Source: Muribaculaceae bacterium (GTDB lineage: Bacteria; Bacteroidota; Bacteroidia; Bacteroidales; Muribaculaceae). Taken from it: a stretch of DNA of 48,875 nt. Location: the NCBI GenBank assembly GCA_029063895.1, contig JAIDNJ010000053.1, positions 1 to 48,875 of the forward strand, in the 5' to 3' direction. The translations under genes were made by a program, and so were the position numbers. Below are positions 26,517 to 34,706 of this stretch, one piece after another. Position 1 is the stretch's first letter. Every line of letters starts with the position of its first letter. Below the pieces are notes generated by a model. That model saw only the letters and a program-made list of their open reading frames with translations. It was not told where the DNA came from and did not search any database.

Positions 26517-26633
26517 CAGTTCATATAATCCTAAATTGAATGATATGGATTCAAAAAAATGATTTCATAGAGTTTAACCTGTCAGGAGTCATATCAATTA
26601 ACATTATTAACTTAAAACAAACCCGATTAACTG

Positions 26634-27776
26634 ATGAAACTTTTTGATGTCTATCCTCTGTTTGACATTGAGATAGATCGTGGCGAGGGTTGCCACGTCT
26701 ATGACAAAGAAGGTAAAGAATATCTTGATTTATATGGCGGCCATGCCGTTATTTCGATTGGTCACAGCCATCGACGATACCTTGATGCTCTTGCCAGTCA
26801 GGCCTCAAAACTTGTTTTTTACAGTAATTCGGTTATCAATCCGCTTCAAGTCAAACTTGCCGAAAGAATGGGTAAAGTCGCCGGAATCGACGACTATCAG
26901 CTTTTCCTCGTCAACTCGGGAGCCGAGGCCAATGAAAATGCTATAAAACTGGCTTCGTTTGTCACCGGTCGCAAACGGATCGTGGCATTTGACAAGGCTT
27001 TTCACGGACGTACATCGGCTGCTGTCGAGGCTACCGACAATCCTAAAATCCAGGCTCCGGTCAACTGCAATGACAACGTTACATTTGTACCGTTGAACGA
27101 TATCGATGCTGTCAAGGCCGAGCTTGCCAAAGGTGATGTTGCCGCTGTAATCATCGAGGGTATTCAGGGCGTGGGAGGTATCCGCGTAGCTGATGACAAC
27201 TTCCTCAAAGAACTTAGCCAGGCAACAAAAGAAGCCGGAACAATGCTTATCCTTGATGAGATTCAAAGCGGTTACGGACGCTCGGGCCGGTTCTTTGCTC
27301 ACCAATATTCGGGTATCAAACCCGACATGATTACCATGGCCAAGGGCATCGCCAACGGATTCCCGATGGGCGCGGTGGCAATCGCCGGCGATATCGCCCC
27401 GGTTTACGGACAGCTCGGCACTACATTTGGCGGAAACCATCTGGCATGTGCCGCCGCTCTTGCCGTCCTTGACGTTATCGAAGATGAAAAACTTGTCGAG
27501 AATGCCGAGAAAGTCGGTCAGTATCTCATTGACAACCTGAAAGGGCTCCCCGGAGTCAAAGAGGTGCGTGGACGCGGACTTATGATAGGAATCGAGATGG
27601 AGAAGCCGGCCAAAGAGCTGCGCCGCCGCCTCATTTTTGACCGCCACATTTTCACCGGTGCCTCGGGCACAAACACCATACGCCTCCTGCCACCGTTATG
27701 CGTGACAAAAGAGGATGCCGACCGCTTTATCGACAACTTTAAAGAAGAGCTTAAAGCCGAGGGGTATGTCGGTTAA
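26634..27776 (+). CDS. argD: Acetylornithine/succinylornithine aminotransferase
   Basis: A 380-residue class III PLP aminotransferase. It has the start VYDKEGKEYLDLYGG, the phosphate-binding NSGAEANENAIKLA, the PLP-contacting LILDEIQSGYGRSG and the Schiff-base lysine in MAKGIANGFPMG. The length and the TTFGGNHLAC block point to ArgD rather than the longer GABA or ornithine enzymes. In Bacteroidetes arginine is made through N-succinylornithine, so that is the likely substrate. No other arg genes are nearby. The 3' end overlaps ssb by 11 bases. Confidence 0.92.
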   Translation: MKLFDVYPLFDIEIDRGEGCHVYDKEGKEYLDLYGGHAVISIGHSHRRYLDALASQASKLVFYSNSVINPLQVKLAERMGKVAGIDDYQLFLVNSGAEANENAIKLASFVTGRKRIVAFDKAFHGRTSAAVEATDNPKIQAPVNCNDNVTFVPLNDIDAVKAELAKGDVAAVIIEGIQGVGGIRVADDNFLKELSQATKEAGTMLILDEIQSGYGRSGRFFAHQYSGIKPDMITMAKGIANGFPMGAVAIAGDIAPVYGQLGTTFGGNHLACAAALAVLDVIEDEKLVENAEKVGQYLIDNLKGLPGVKEVRGRGLMIGIEMEKPAKELRRRLIFDRHIFTGASGTNTIRLLPPLCVTKEDADRFIDNFKEELKAEGYVG

Positions 27777-28107
27777 CAGGGTCATACTTGTAGGTAATGT
27801 CGGAGCCAAGCCCACCGTCAAGATGGTTGACGGCGGTATGATCGCCACATTCACACTCGCTACAACCGAGCCGCCCCAGACCACTTCAAACGGGTCGGTA
27901 ATACCGGAACGTACCGAGTGGCACCGGCTTGTAGTGTGGGGCCCGACAGCCGAGTTTACCGACCGATATGTCGACAAAGGGTGTCGGCTCTATGTAGAGG
28001 GACGTCTCCGCACCCGCGTGTGGCAGGACACAAATGCCCTGAAACACTCGGTTACCGAGATACTTGTCGAGAAGCTTGAGATTCTTCAGCGGCCGGCACG
28101 CCAATAA
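27766..28107 (+). CDS. ssb: Short single-stranded DNA-binding protein without acidic tail
   Basis: A 113-residue OB-fold protein beginning SVNRVILVGNVG, with TEWHRLVVWG, a lysine-glycine turn DKGCRLYVEGRLRTR and a C-terminal ILVEKLEILQR, all typical of bacterial SSB. It ends at the OB domain: the flexible linker and the acidic DDIPF-type tail that recruits partners are absent. It may be an auxiliary SSB. The ATG at 27766 lies inside the argD 3' end and matches the usual N-terminus; a frame opening at 27715 adds residues that do not belong to the fold. Confidence 0.85.
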   Translation: MSVNRVILVGNVGAKPTVKMVDGGMIATFTLATTEPPQTTSNGSVIPERTEWHRLVVWGPTAEFTDRYVDKGCRLYVEGRLRTRVWQDTNALKHSVTEILVEKLEILQRPARQ

Positions 28108-28164
28108 AACGTATACCTTACAATCAAGACAACATTCCACAAATTAAATCAATATCACTATCAC

Positions 28165-30186
28165 ATGAAAAAAAGTAAACAGAAAACGGTCGTACCTCCC
28201 GGACAAGCGACTGTTCAGCCCGACCCGATAGCGGCGGCTGAACTCGACCCGGTACAGTTGCCCGAGAACGCGTTCCGCGAACTCGCCGCCAACGAGAAGT
28301 ACCGCCCCATGATGCATCCCGACAGGGATTATCAGGAAGTGACCCCCTACTCGGTAGGTATGGGTTTGTTGCTGGCTGTAATTTTCAGCGCGGCAGCTGC
28401 CTATCTCGGACTTAAAGTAGGTCAGGTTTTTGAAGCTGCAATTCCAATCGCAATCATTGCCGTTGGACTTTCGGGCGCTCTCAAGCTCAAAAATCCGATG
28501 GGACAAAATGTCATCATCCAGTCAATCGGTGCATGCTCGGGCGTAATCGTTGCCGGTGCAATCTTTACCCTCCCGGCTCTCTACATTCTTCAGGCGACCT
28601 ATCCTGAAATCACCGTCAACTTCCTTGAGGTGTTCCTCAGCTCACTCTTTGGCGGTGTACTTGGTATTTTATTCTTCATCCCCTTCCGCAAATATTTTGT
28701 GAAGGACATGCACGGCAAGTATCCTTTCCCCGAGGCTACAGCCACCACCCAGGTGCTTGCAAGCGGTCAGGCAGCCGGCAGCAGCGGCCAGGCCAAAACC
28801 CTTGTAATCGCATCGCTCATCGGTGGTCTCTATGACTTCATTGTCGAGACATTTGGCTTCTGGGCCGGCACAGTGTCGACCTATGCGACCCAGTGGGGAC
28901 AGGCTCTCGCAGCCAAAACCAAACTGGTATTAAGCTGTAACGTATCGGCCGCAGTCCTTGGTCTCGGTTACATCATCGGTATCAAATATGCGTTTATCAT
29001 CTGCGCCGGTTCATTTTTTGTTTGGTGGGTAATCATTCCCGTTATGGGAACATATGGCGCTCCCAACATTTGTGTGATGTCTCCCGACATGATCTTCTCC
29101 AATTATGCCCGCATGATCGGTATCGGCGGTATCGCCATGGCCGGTGTGCTCGGCATTATCAAATCATGGCCTATCATCAGCCAGGCAGTCGGCCTTGCCC
29201 GTCGTGAATTCAAAGGTCAGGGTGACGGTGCAAAAGTGGAGCGCTGGCAGCTCGACATCTCGATGAAACACATCGTGTTCTTCATTGCAATCGCGCTTGT
29301 AGCCGTGTTCCTGTTCTTCTACTTTGGCGTTATCCACAACTTCTTCCAGGCTCTGGTTGCATGGATCGTTGTTGTCATCATCGCATTCCTATTCACGACA
29401 GTGGCAGCCAACGCGATCGCAATTGTCGGCACCAATCCTGTATCGGGCATGACTCTCATGACCCTCATCGTTGCCTCGGCAATCCTCGTCGGAATAGGTC
29501 TCAGCGGTACATCGGGCATCGTAGCATCGATGGTTATCGGTGGTGTTGTCTGCACCGCCCTGTCAATGGCCGGCGGCTTTGTCACCGACCTTAAAATCGG
29601 TTACTGGCTCGGCACAACACCCAAACGTCAGGAACAGTGGAAATTCCTCGGCACTCTCGTATCGGCTGCCACAGTCGGCGGCGTTATGCTCGTGCTCAAT
29701 CAGGTATATGGTTTCAGCGGCCCCAATGCTCTTGTAGCACCTCAGGCCAACGCGATGGCAAAAGTTATCGAACCTCTCATGATGGGTGGCGAAACTCCGT
29801 GGATTCTCTACATGGCCGGCGTTGTTCTCGCACTACTTCTCAACTGGCTCGGCGTACCTCCGTTGGCATTCTGCCTCGGCATGTTCATTCCCCTGCAGCT
29901 CAACACTCCGCTGCTTGTCGGTGGTGCTATAGCATACTTTGTAGAACGTTCGACCAAAGACCCCGAACTCGCAGCCGCCCGCCGCGACCGTGGTACTCTC
30001 ATCTCATCGGGACTTATCGCCGGCGGTGCGCTCTTCGGTGTATTTGCCGCCCTTACCCGATTCTTTGGATTTGAATATGTAGCCGGCATCGATGCCGTTA
30101 CTCTCCAGACCACCGGCTGCATAGCCTATGTGCTTCTCATCGCCTATCTCGTATGGGACAGCTGCAACGCAAAGAAAATTAAATAA
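28165..30186 (+). CDS. OPT-family oligopeptide transporter
   Basis: A 673-residue membrane protein with about sixteen hydrophobic helices. Its N-terminal block YRPMMHPDRDYQEVTPYSVG-like region (key part QEVTPYSVGMG) and the segment MHGKYPFPEATATTQV are typical of the bacterial OPT branch, which carries peptides or metal chelates by proton symport. A soluble stretch of about 80 residues precedes the first helix. It is followed after 2 bases by a MATE gene, so the two are probably translated together. The substrate cannot be told from sequence. Confidence 0.9.
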   Translation: MKKSKQKTVVPPGQATVQPDPIAAAELDPVQLPENAFRELAANEKYRPMMHPDRDYQEVTPYSVGMGLLLAVIFSAAAAYLGLKVGQVFEAAIPIAIIAVGLSGALKLKNPMGQNVIIQSIGACSGVIVAGAIFTLPALYILQATYPEITVNFLEVFLSSLFGGVLGILFFIPFRKYFVKDMHGKYPFPEATATTQVLASGQAAGSSGQAKTLVIASLIGGLYDFIVETFGFWAGTVSTYATQWGQALAAKTKLVLSCNVSAAVLGLGYIIGIKYAFIICAGSFFVWWVIIPVMGTYGAPNICVMSPDMIFSNYARMIGIGGIAMAGVLGIIKSWPIISQAVGLARREFKGQGDGAKVERWQLDISMKHIVFFIAIALVAVFLFFYFGVIHNFFQALVAWIVVVIIAFLFTTVAANAIAIVGTNPVSGMTLMTLIVASAILVGIGLSGTSGIVASMVIGGVVCTALSMAGGFVTDLKIGYWLGTTPKRQEQWKFLGTLVSAATVGGVMLVLNQVYGFSGPNALVAPQANAMAKVIEPLMMGGETPWILYMAGVVLALLLNWLGVPPLAFCLGMFIPLQLNTPLLVGGAIAYFVERSTKDPELAAARRDRGTLISSGLIAGGALFGVFAALTRFFGFEYVAGIDAVTLQTTGCIAYVLLIAYLVWDSCNAKKIK

Positions 30187-30188
30187 AC

Positions 30189-31514
30189 GTGCCATCGATT
30201 GAATTGACAAAAAAATCAATCAACCGGCAAATACTGGCGCTCGCCGTGCCATCGATTGTTGCCAATATCACCACCCCGCTTTTAGCGTTGGTCGATACGG
30301 CAATAGTCGGTCACATGGGGAGCGCCATGTATATCGCCGCTATCGCTTTGGGCGGATCGGTTTTCAATATGGTTTACTGGCTGTTCGGCTTCCTGAGAAT
30401 GGGTACGAGCGGTATCACAGCCCAGGAATACGGGCGAGCGGCCAACGGACATACATCGGAAGCACTCACCCGTTCCCTGTTCATAGCTTTGACAGCCGGG
30501 ATTTTACTCATTCTTTTCCGAAAACCTGTCATCGACGGCGTTATCAGTTTCATGGATCCCGACCCGTCGACAGCCGACATCGCCCGCCTTTACTGCCTTA
30601 TCCTGATATTTGGCGCACCAGCCCAACTGGCTTCCTATTCCCTTACCGGATGGTTCATAGGAATGCAGAACTCACGAGCTACAATGTGGATATCGCTGCT
30701 GATCAACATAACCAATATAGCATCGAGCCTTATCATGGTTTATGGACTGAAGACAGGTATCACCGGGGTGGCAACCGGATCACTCATAGCACAATGGACC
30801 GGCGCGACAGCCGGATTTCTTGTCGCCCGACACAACGGCTACCGTTTTCGTCAATCTGACGGTCAGCCCATTTTTGACCGGAACAAGCTGAAACAATTTT
30901 TCTCGGTCAACTTTGACATTTTCCTGAGAACACTATGCCTGATTGCCGTCACTCTATGGTTTACACGTACCGGCGCACGCCAAGGCACATTGATGCTGTC
31001 GGTCAATGCCCTGCTCATGCAGTTTTTTGTCATCTTCTCATACTTCATGGACGGATTTGCATTTGCCGGCGAAGCACTCACCGGCCGATATATCGGAGCC
31101 GGCAACCGACGAGCTACCAAACTTACAGTGAACAGGCTATTTATATTTGGTTTGTCGATTTCAATATTTTTCTCCGTGCTTTATACCGTGGCCGGCGACA
31201 GCGTGCTCACCCTGCTGAGCGATGAAAAAGATGTGCTCGATGCCACGGGTGACTTCAGATGGTGGATAGTCACCGTCCCTCTCACCGGATTTGCCGCCTT
31301 CATATGGGATGGTGTCTTTATCGGCGCCACAAAAACCAGATGGATGCTGCTGTCGATATTCACGGCGATGATAGTATTTTTTATCGTGTTGCATCTCACC
31401 TACGGCACTATGTCTAACCACGGTCTATGGCTCGCGTTTGTGAGCTATCTGGCAATAAGAGGGTTGGTACTGACAATTGCCTACCGCAAAACGATGGGAC
31501 AAAAGAACGATTAA
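30189..31514 (+). CDS. MATE-family multidrug efflux transporter (DinF-like)
   Basis: A 441-residue protein with twelve hydrophobic helices. ALAVPSIVANITTPLLALVD at the first helix and VDTAIVGHMG are MATE signatures, as is the repeated pattern at the start of the second half (FFSVNFDIFLRTLCL). The family exports cationic drugs by sodium or proton antiport. The start is a GTG at 30189, 2 bases after the OPT stop. No ATG fits, because the next Met lies inside the first conserved block. The nearest relatives look DinF-like. Confidence 0.88.
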   Translation: MPSIELTKKSINRQILALAVPSIVANITTPLLALVDTAIVGHMGSAMYIAAIALGGSVFNMVYWLFGFLRMGTSGITAQEYGRAANGHTSEALTRSLFIALTAGILLILFRKPVIDGVISFMDPDPSTADIARLYCLILIFGAPAQLASYSLTGWFIGMQNSRATMWISLLINITNIASSLIMVYGLKTGITGVATGSLIAQWTGATAGFLVARHNGYRFRQSDGQPIFDRNKLKQFFSVNFDIFLRTLCLIAVTLWFTRTGARQGTLMLSVNALLMQFFVIFSYFMDGFAFAGEALTGRYIGAGNRRATKLTVNRLFIFGLSISIFFSVLYTVAGDSVLTLLSDEKDVLDATGDFRWWIVTVPLTGFAAFIWDGVFIGATKTRWMLLSIFTAMIVFFIVLHLTYGTMSNHGLWLAFVSYLAIRGLVLTIAYRKTMGQKND

Positions 31515-31570
31515 ATCGTTTAAAGTTGCATTTTTACCGGCAATTTTAGCAAAACTCTCAAAATATGTTG

Positions 31571-31578
31571 TAACTTTG
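31571..31578 (+). promoter_or_regulatory. -7 box (TAACTTTG) for the Crp/Fnr regulator gene
   Basis: A perfect TAACTTTG lies 32 bases before the ATG at 31611. A TTTAG about 20 bases upstream could serve as a weak -33 element. Confidence 0.6.
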
Positions 31579-31610
31579 TGTTATAAAACAGAACTCTACA
31601 ACATCACCTA

Positions 31611-32309
31611 ATGATAAAGAGTGTATTAGAACAAGTAATGAGCGAAGACCTTGCCGCTCTCTGGACACTACTGGATAATGATGAAAAGCGCCGCATAGTC
31701 GATTCGTTCAGCATCCACAACTTCAAAAAGAACCAGATTATATATGCCGAGCGTGAAACGCCCGAATATCTGTGGTGCCTCCTTCAAGGAAAGGTTAAGC
31801 GCTATAAGGATGGTGCCGGTGGCCGACAGCAGATATTGCGCCTTATAAGACCGGTACAATATTTTGGCTATCGGGCTTATTTTGCCAACGAGCCATATGT
31901 ATCAAGCGCAGCCGCCTTCGAGCCCTCGGTGATAGGGTCCATACCGATGGCGCTTGTCGAGGACATGATCAACAATAACATGAAACTCGCGTGGTTTTTC
32001 ATTCACGAACTGTCGCGCAACCTTGGCGGTAGCGACACCAAAATAGTCAATCTCACCCAAAAACATATACGCGGACGCCTTGCCGAGGCACTTATAATCC
32101 TGAAAGATAACTATGGATATGAGCCCGACAACTCGACGCTCAACATTTATATGGGACGCGAGGACCTTGCCAACCTGTCAAACATGACAACATCCAACGC
32201 CATACGCACGTTGTCGAGCTTCGTTTCGGAAAAACTCATCATCGTCGATGGTCGCAAGATAAAGATTCTCAACGAACCAATGCTACGAAATATCAGTAAA
32301 TTTGGCTGA
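31611..32309 (+). CDS. Crp/Fnr-family transcription regulator
   Basis: A 232-residue protein. The N-terminal cyclic-nucleotide-binding-type beta roll contains YLWCLLQGKVKRYKDG and ILRLIRPVQYFGYRAYF. The C-terminal winged helix has MGREDLANLSNMTTSNAIRTL, of which the key part REDLANLSNMTTSNAIR is the DNA-reading helix pair. The four-cysteine cluster site of FNR is absent, so oxygen sensing by an Fe-S cluster is unlikely; the ligand is unknown. It has its own promoter and lies 54 bases before lipA, so it may be co-transcribed with the lipoate genes. Confidence 0.85.
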   Translation: MIKSVLEQVMSEDLAALWTLLDNDEKRRIVDSFSIHNFKKNQIIYAERETPEYLWCLLQGKVKRYKDGAGGRQQILRLIRPVQYFGYRAYFANEPYVSSAAAFEPSVIGSIPMALVEDMINNNMKLAWFFIHELSRNLGGSDTKIVNLTQKHIRGRLAEALIILKDNYGYEPDNSTLNIYMGREDLANLSNMTTSNAIRTLSSFVSEKLIIVDGRKIKILNEPMLRNISKFG

Positions 32310-32363
32310 TATTCCACTCTATAAAACCAATACAATAACCTATCAAATAAACAATCTGACACC

Positions 32364-33215
32364 ATGGCAGCCGATTACAGACGTAAGCCCGAATGGCTCA
32401 AAATAAAACTCCCCCGCGGAGTCAAGGCGGCAAGTGTCGTTGGTATGCTCAACGACCGCTGTCTACACACAATATGCACCAGCGGTATGTGTCCAAACAA
32501 GGGCGAATGCTGGGGCAATGGGACAGCCACTTTCATGATAGGCGGCAATATTTGCACACGCAACTGCCGCTTCTGCAACGTTACCACCGGTCATCCCCAA
32601 CCACTCGACCCTACCGAAATCGACAATATCGTCAAGTCGGTCAAGGAACTCAAACTTAAACATGCCGTCATCACATCGGTCGACCGCGATGACCTTCCCG
32701 ACGGGGGAGCCGCCCACTGGGCATCACTCATCCGCACCCTAAGAAAAGAATGTCCCGAAGTGACACTTGAGGTTCTTATTCCCGACTTCAACGGTGACCT
32801 GTCGCTCGTCGACATGATAATTGCCGAGCGTCCCAACGTGATTTCACATAATCTTGAAACCGTGCGCCGACTTTCGCCTCAGGTCCGCTCACGAGCCACC
32901 TACGACCGGTCATTGTCGGTCATTGGCCACATAGCCAGCAACGGCATCCGATCAAAATCGGGCATCATGCTCGGTCTGGGCGAAACAGCCGAGGAAATTT
33001 ATCAGACAATGGACGACCTTCTTGCCGTCGGTTGTGAGGTAATGACTATCGGGCAATATCTACAGCCCACCGAAAAACATTATCAGGTTCAGGACTACAT
33101 ACATCCCGACACATTTGCCCACTATGGAGAGATAGGCCGTCAAAAAGGATTCCGCCACATCGAGAGCGCCCCTATGGTGAGGTCAAGCTATCATGCCGAG
33201 CGCCACGTCCACTAA
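32364..33215 (+). CDS. lipA: Lipoyl synthase
   Basis: A 283-residue radical SAM enzyme that inserts two sulfurs into octanoyl groups on the lipoyl domain. The auxiliary cluster cysteines lie in CTSGMCPNKGEC and the radical SAM triad in CTRNCRFC. NPTGHP-like NVTTGHPQPLD, HNLETVRRL, SGIMLGLGE and a C-terminal PMVRSSYHAE are family motifs; the terminal Ser in RSSYHA is the expected third ligand of the auxiliary cluster. lipB follows 14 bases later. Confidence 0.97.
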   Translation: MAADYRRKPEWLKIKLPRGVKAASVVGMLNDRCLHTICTSGMCPNKGECWGNGTATFMIGGNICTRNCRFCNVTTGHPQPLDPTEIDNIVKSVKELKLKHAVITSVDRDDLPDGGAAHWASLIRTLRKECPEVTLEVLIPDFNGDLSLVDMIIAERPNVISHNLETVRRLSPQVRSRATYDRSLSVIGHIASNGIRSKSGIMLGLGETAEEIYQTMDDLLAVGCEVMTIGQYLQPTEKHYQVQDYIHPDTFAHYGEIGRQKGFRHIESAPMVRSSYHAERHVH

Positions 33216-33229
33216 AACGATACATAGCA

Positions 33230-33892
33230 ATGATTAACTTCATCGACCGTGGCACGATGCCCTACCGCGATGCATGGGCCCTTCAGACCGAGTTATTTGA
33301 CAGCATCGTTGCACTCAAGCGAGCCAAACGACCTGTTGAAAACGAATATGTTATCATGGTCGAACACACCCCCGTCTACACTATGGGGCGCCATGCCAAC
33401 CCCATGAATATGCTCATGTCACCCGACCTTCTTGCGCAGGACGGCATCGAGTGTATCCCCATTGAGCGTGGCGGCGACATCACGTTTCACGGCCCGGGCC
33501 AGCTTGTGGTCTACCCAATTATCGACATGCAGCTCCATCACCTCGGTGTCAAAGCCTATGTCAACCTTCTTGAAGAAGCGGTTATCCGCACCATCTCCAA
33601 CTTTGGTATCAAAGGAGAGCGCGTCGAGGGGGCAACGGGAGTCTGGATTGACAAAGACACTCCACGCGAGCGAAAAATATGTGCTATCGGTGTAAGATGC
33701 AGTCACTCGGTGACGATGCATGGGTTGGCACTGAACGTCTCGACCGACCTTGCATATTTCAACCGCATCAATCCCTGTGGATTTACCGATAAAGGAGTGA
33801 CATCCATCACTGCAGAACTCGGCCGGGAAGTTGACATCAACGAGGTTAAACCTATAATGCAATCCATTCTCAACGACCTTCTCAACCAATAA
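33230..33892 (+). CDS. lipB: Lipoyl(octanoyl) transferase
   Basis: A 220-residue enzyme that moves octanoate from acyl-ACP to lipoyl domains, the step before LipA. The family motifs are EHTPVYTMGRHA, RGGDITFHGPGQLV and HGLALNVSTDL. The expected catalytic cysteine is in INPCGFTDKG and the lysine in KICAIGVR. Length is normal. It is coupled to lipA in the order lipA-lipB. Confidence 0.96.
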   Translation: MINFIDRGTMPYRDAWALQTELFDSIVALKRAKRPVENEYVIMVEHTPVYTMGRHANPMNMLMSPDLLAQDGIECIPIERGGDITFHGPGQLVVYPIIDMQLHHLGVKAYVNLLEEAVIRTISNFGIKGERVEGATGVWIDKDTPRERKICAIGVRCSHSVTMHGLALNVSTDLAYFNRINPCGFTDKGVTSITAELGREVDINEVKPIMQSILNDLLNQ

Positions 33893-33936
33893 ATTACGAT
33901 CAAGACATCAAAACTTAAATAAAAAGACGACATTTT

Positions 33937-34569
33937 ATGAAACTCATCTCATCTCTTTTAATAGCCGCTATCGCTATCACAAGCGCATGCACCACAACCG
34001 ATTCAAACATCCAGAAACAGTCCGACAGCAATGACAATCCTGTCATCGAGGCTATCATGGCCCGCCGCAGCATACGCCAGTACAAAGATACACCGGTTGA
34101 ACGCGAAAAACTCGAAATCATAGCCACCTGTGGCATCAACGCTCCGACAGGCATGTTCCGCCAGCCATGGGAAGTTAGAATAGTCGATGACCCTGAGTTT
34201 ATCAATGGTATAACTAAAGTCTATTTAGAAGCCGACAGTAATGCTGTTGCCGGTCGCGGATTCAAAAACATGTTCCGCAACGCTCCTGCTGTAATTTTCA
34301 TAGCCCACAACGGCGAGGGTACCAGTGAGATTGACTGCGGTCTGATGGGAGAGAACATGATACTTGCCGCCCAATCGCTCGGACTCGGCACATGCTGTCT
34401 CGGCGGACCGGTCCGATTCATGGCTACAAACGAAAACGCACGCCCCTATGTGGAAAAATTAGGATTATCGGCCGGCTACAAGCTGCTATATGCGATCGCT
34501 GTCGGTTATGCCGACGAAGCACCCGAGGCCAAACCGCGCGATACATCAAAAGTGAAATTTGTCGACTGA
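33937..34569 (+). CDS. Lipoprotein nitroreductase-family flavoprotein
   Basis: A 210-residue protein with a lipoprotein signal peptide: ISSLLIAAIAITSAC, with C18 as the lipidated residue and a Thr/Ser/Gln-rich linker. The mature part is a full nitroreductase domain starting VIEAIMARRSIRQYKD, followed by NAPTGMFRQPWEVRIV and GLGTCCLGGPV. The enzyme would work outside the cytoplasm, where it needs exported or covalently supplied flavin and a reductant other than cytosolic NAD(P)H. It lies 44 bases after lipB on the same strand. Its substrate is unknown. Confidence 0.8.
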   Translation: MKLISSLLIAAIAITSACTTTDSNIQKQSDSNDNPVIEAIMARRSIRQYKDTPVEREKLEIIATCGINAPTGMFRQPWEVRIVDDPEFINGITKVYLEADSNAVAGRGFKNMFRNAPAVIFIAHNGEGTSEIDCGLMGENMILAAQSLGLGTCCLGGPVRFMATNENARPYVEKLGLSAGYKLLYAIAVGYADEAPEAKPRDTSKVKFVD

Positions 34570-34663
34570 CCCGATTAATCATAAATAAGTCGATTTTTTC
34601 TCATTTTTCACATAATTAATTAAATTTGGAGCAAAATATAGAGTCATTATCAAAAAAACTCGC

Positions 34664-34671
34664 TTACTTTG
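34664..34671 (+). promoter_or_regulatory. Near-consensus -7 box (TTACTTTG) for the nnrDE operon
   Basis: It matches TAnnTTTG except at one base and lies 36 bases before the ATG at 34707, in an AT-rich gap of 137 bases. Confidence 0.4.
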
Positions 34672-34706
34672 CAGTTTAAAACAGAACTGACAATATTTAT
34701 AGCCCC

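Larger units (their letters stand above)
26309..26633. other. Divergent intergenic region between aroE and the argD-like gene
   Basis: This stretch of 325 bases has no gene that I can support. It holds the minus-strand -7 box of aroE (26338-26345), two ACTGATA repeats 10 bases apart (26446-26452, 26456-26462) and the plus-strand -7 box TATATTTG (26509-26516) of the argD-like gene. That gene would have a leader of over 100 bases, with no strong terminator hairpin seen in it. Confidence 0.5.

Noticed and set aside
26805-27647. 280-codon minus-strand frame inside the argD-like gene
   Set aside because: The plus-strand aminotransferase is complete with all motifs; the minus frame shows none.
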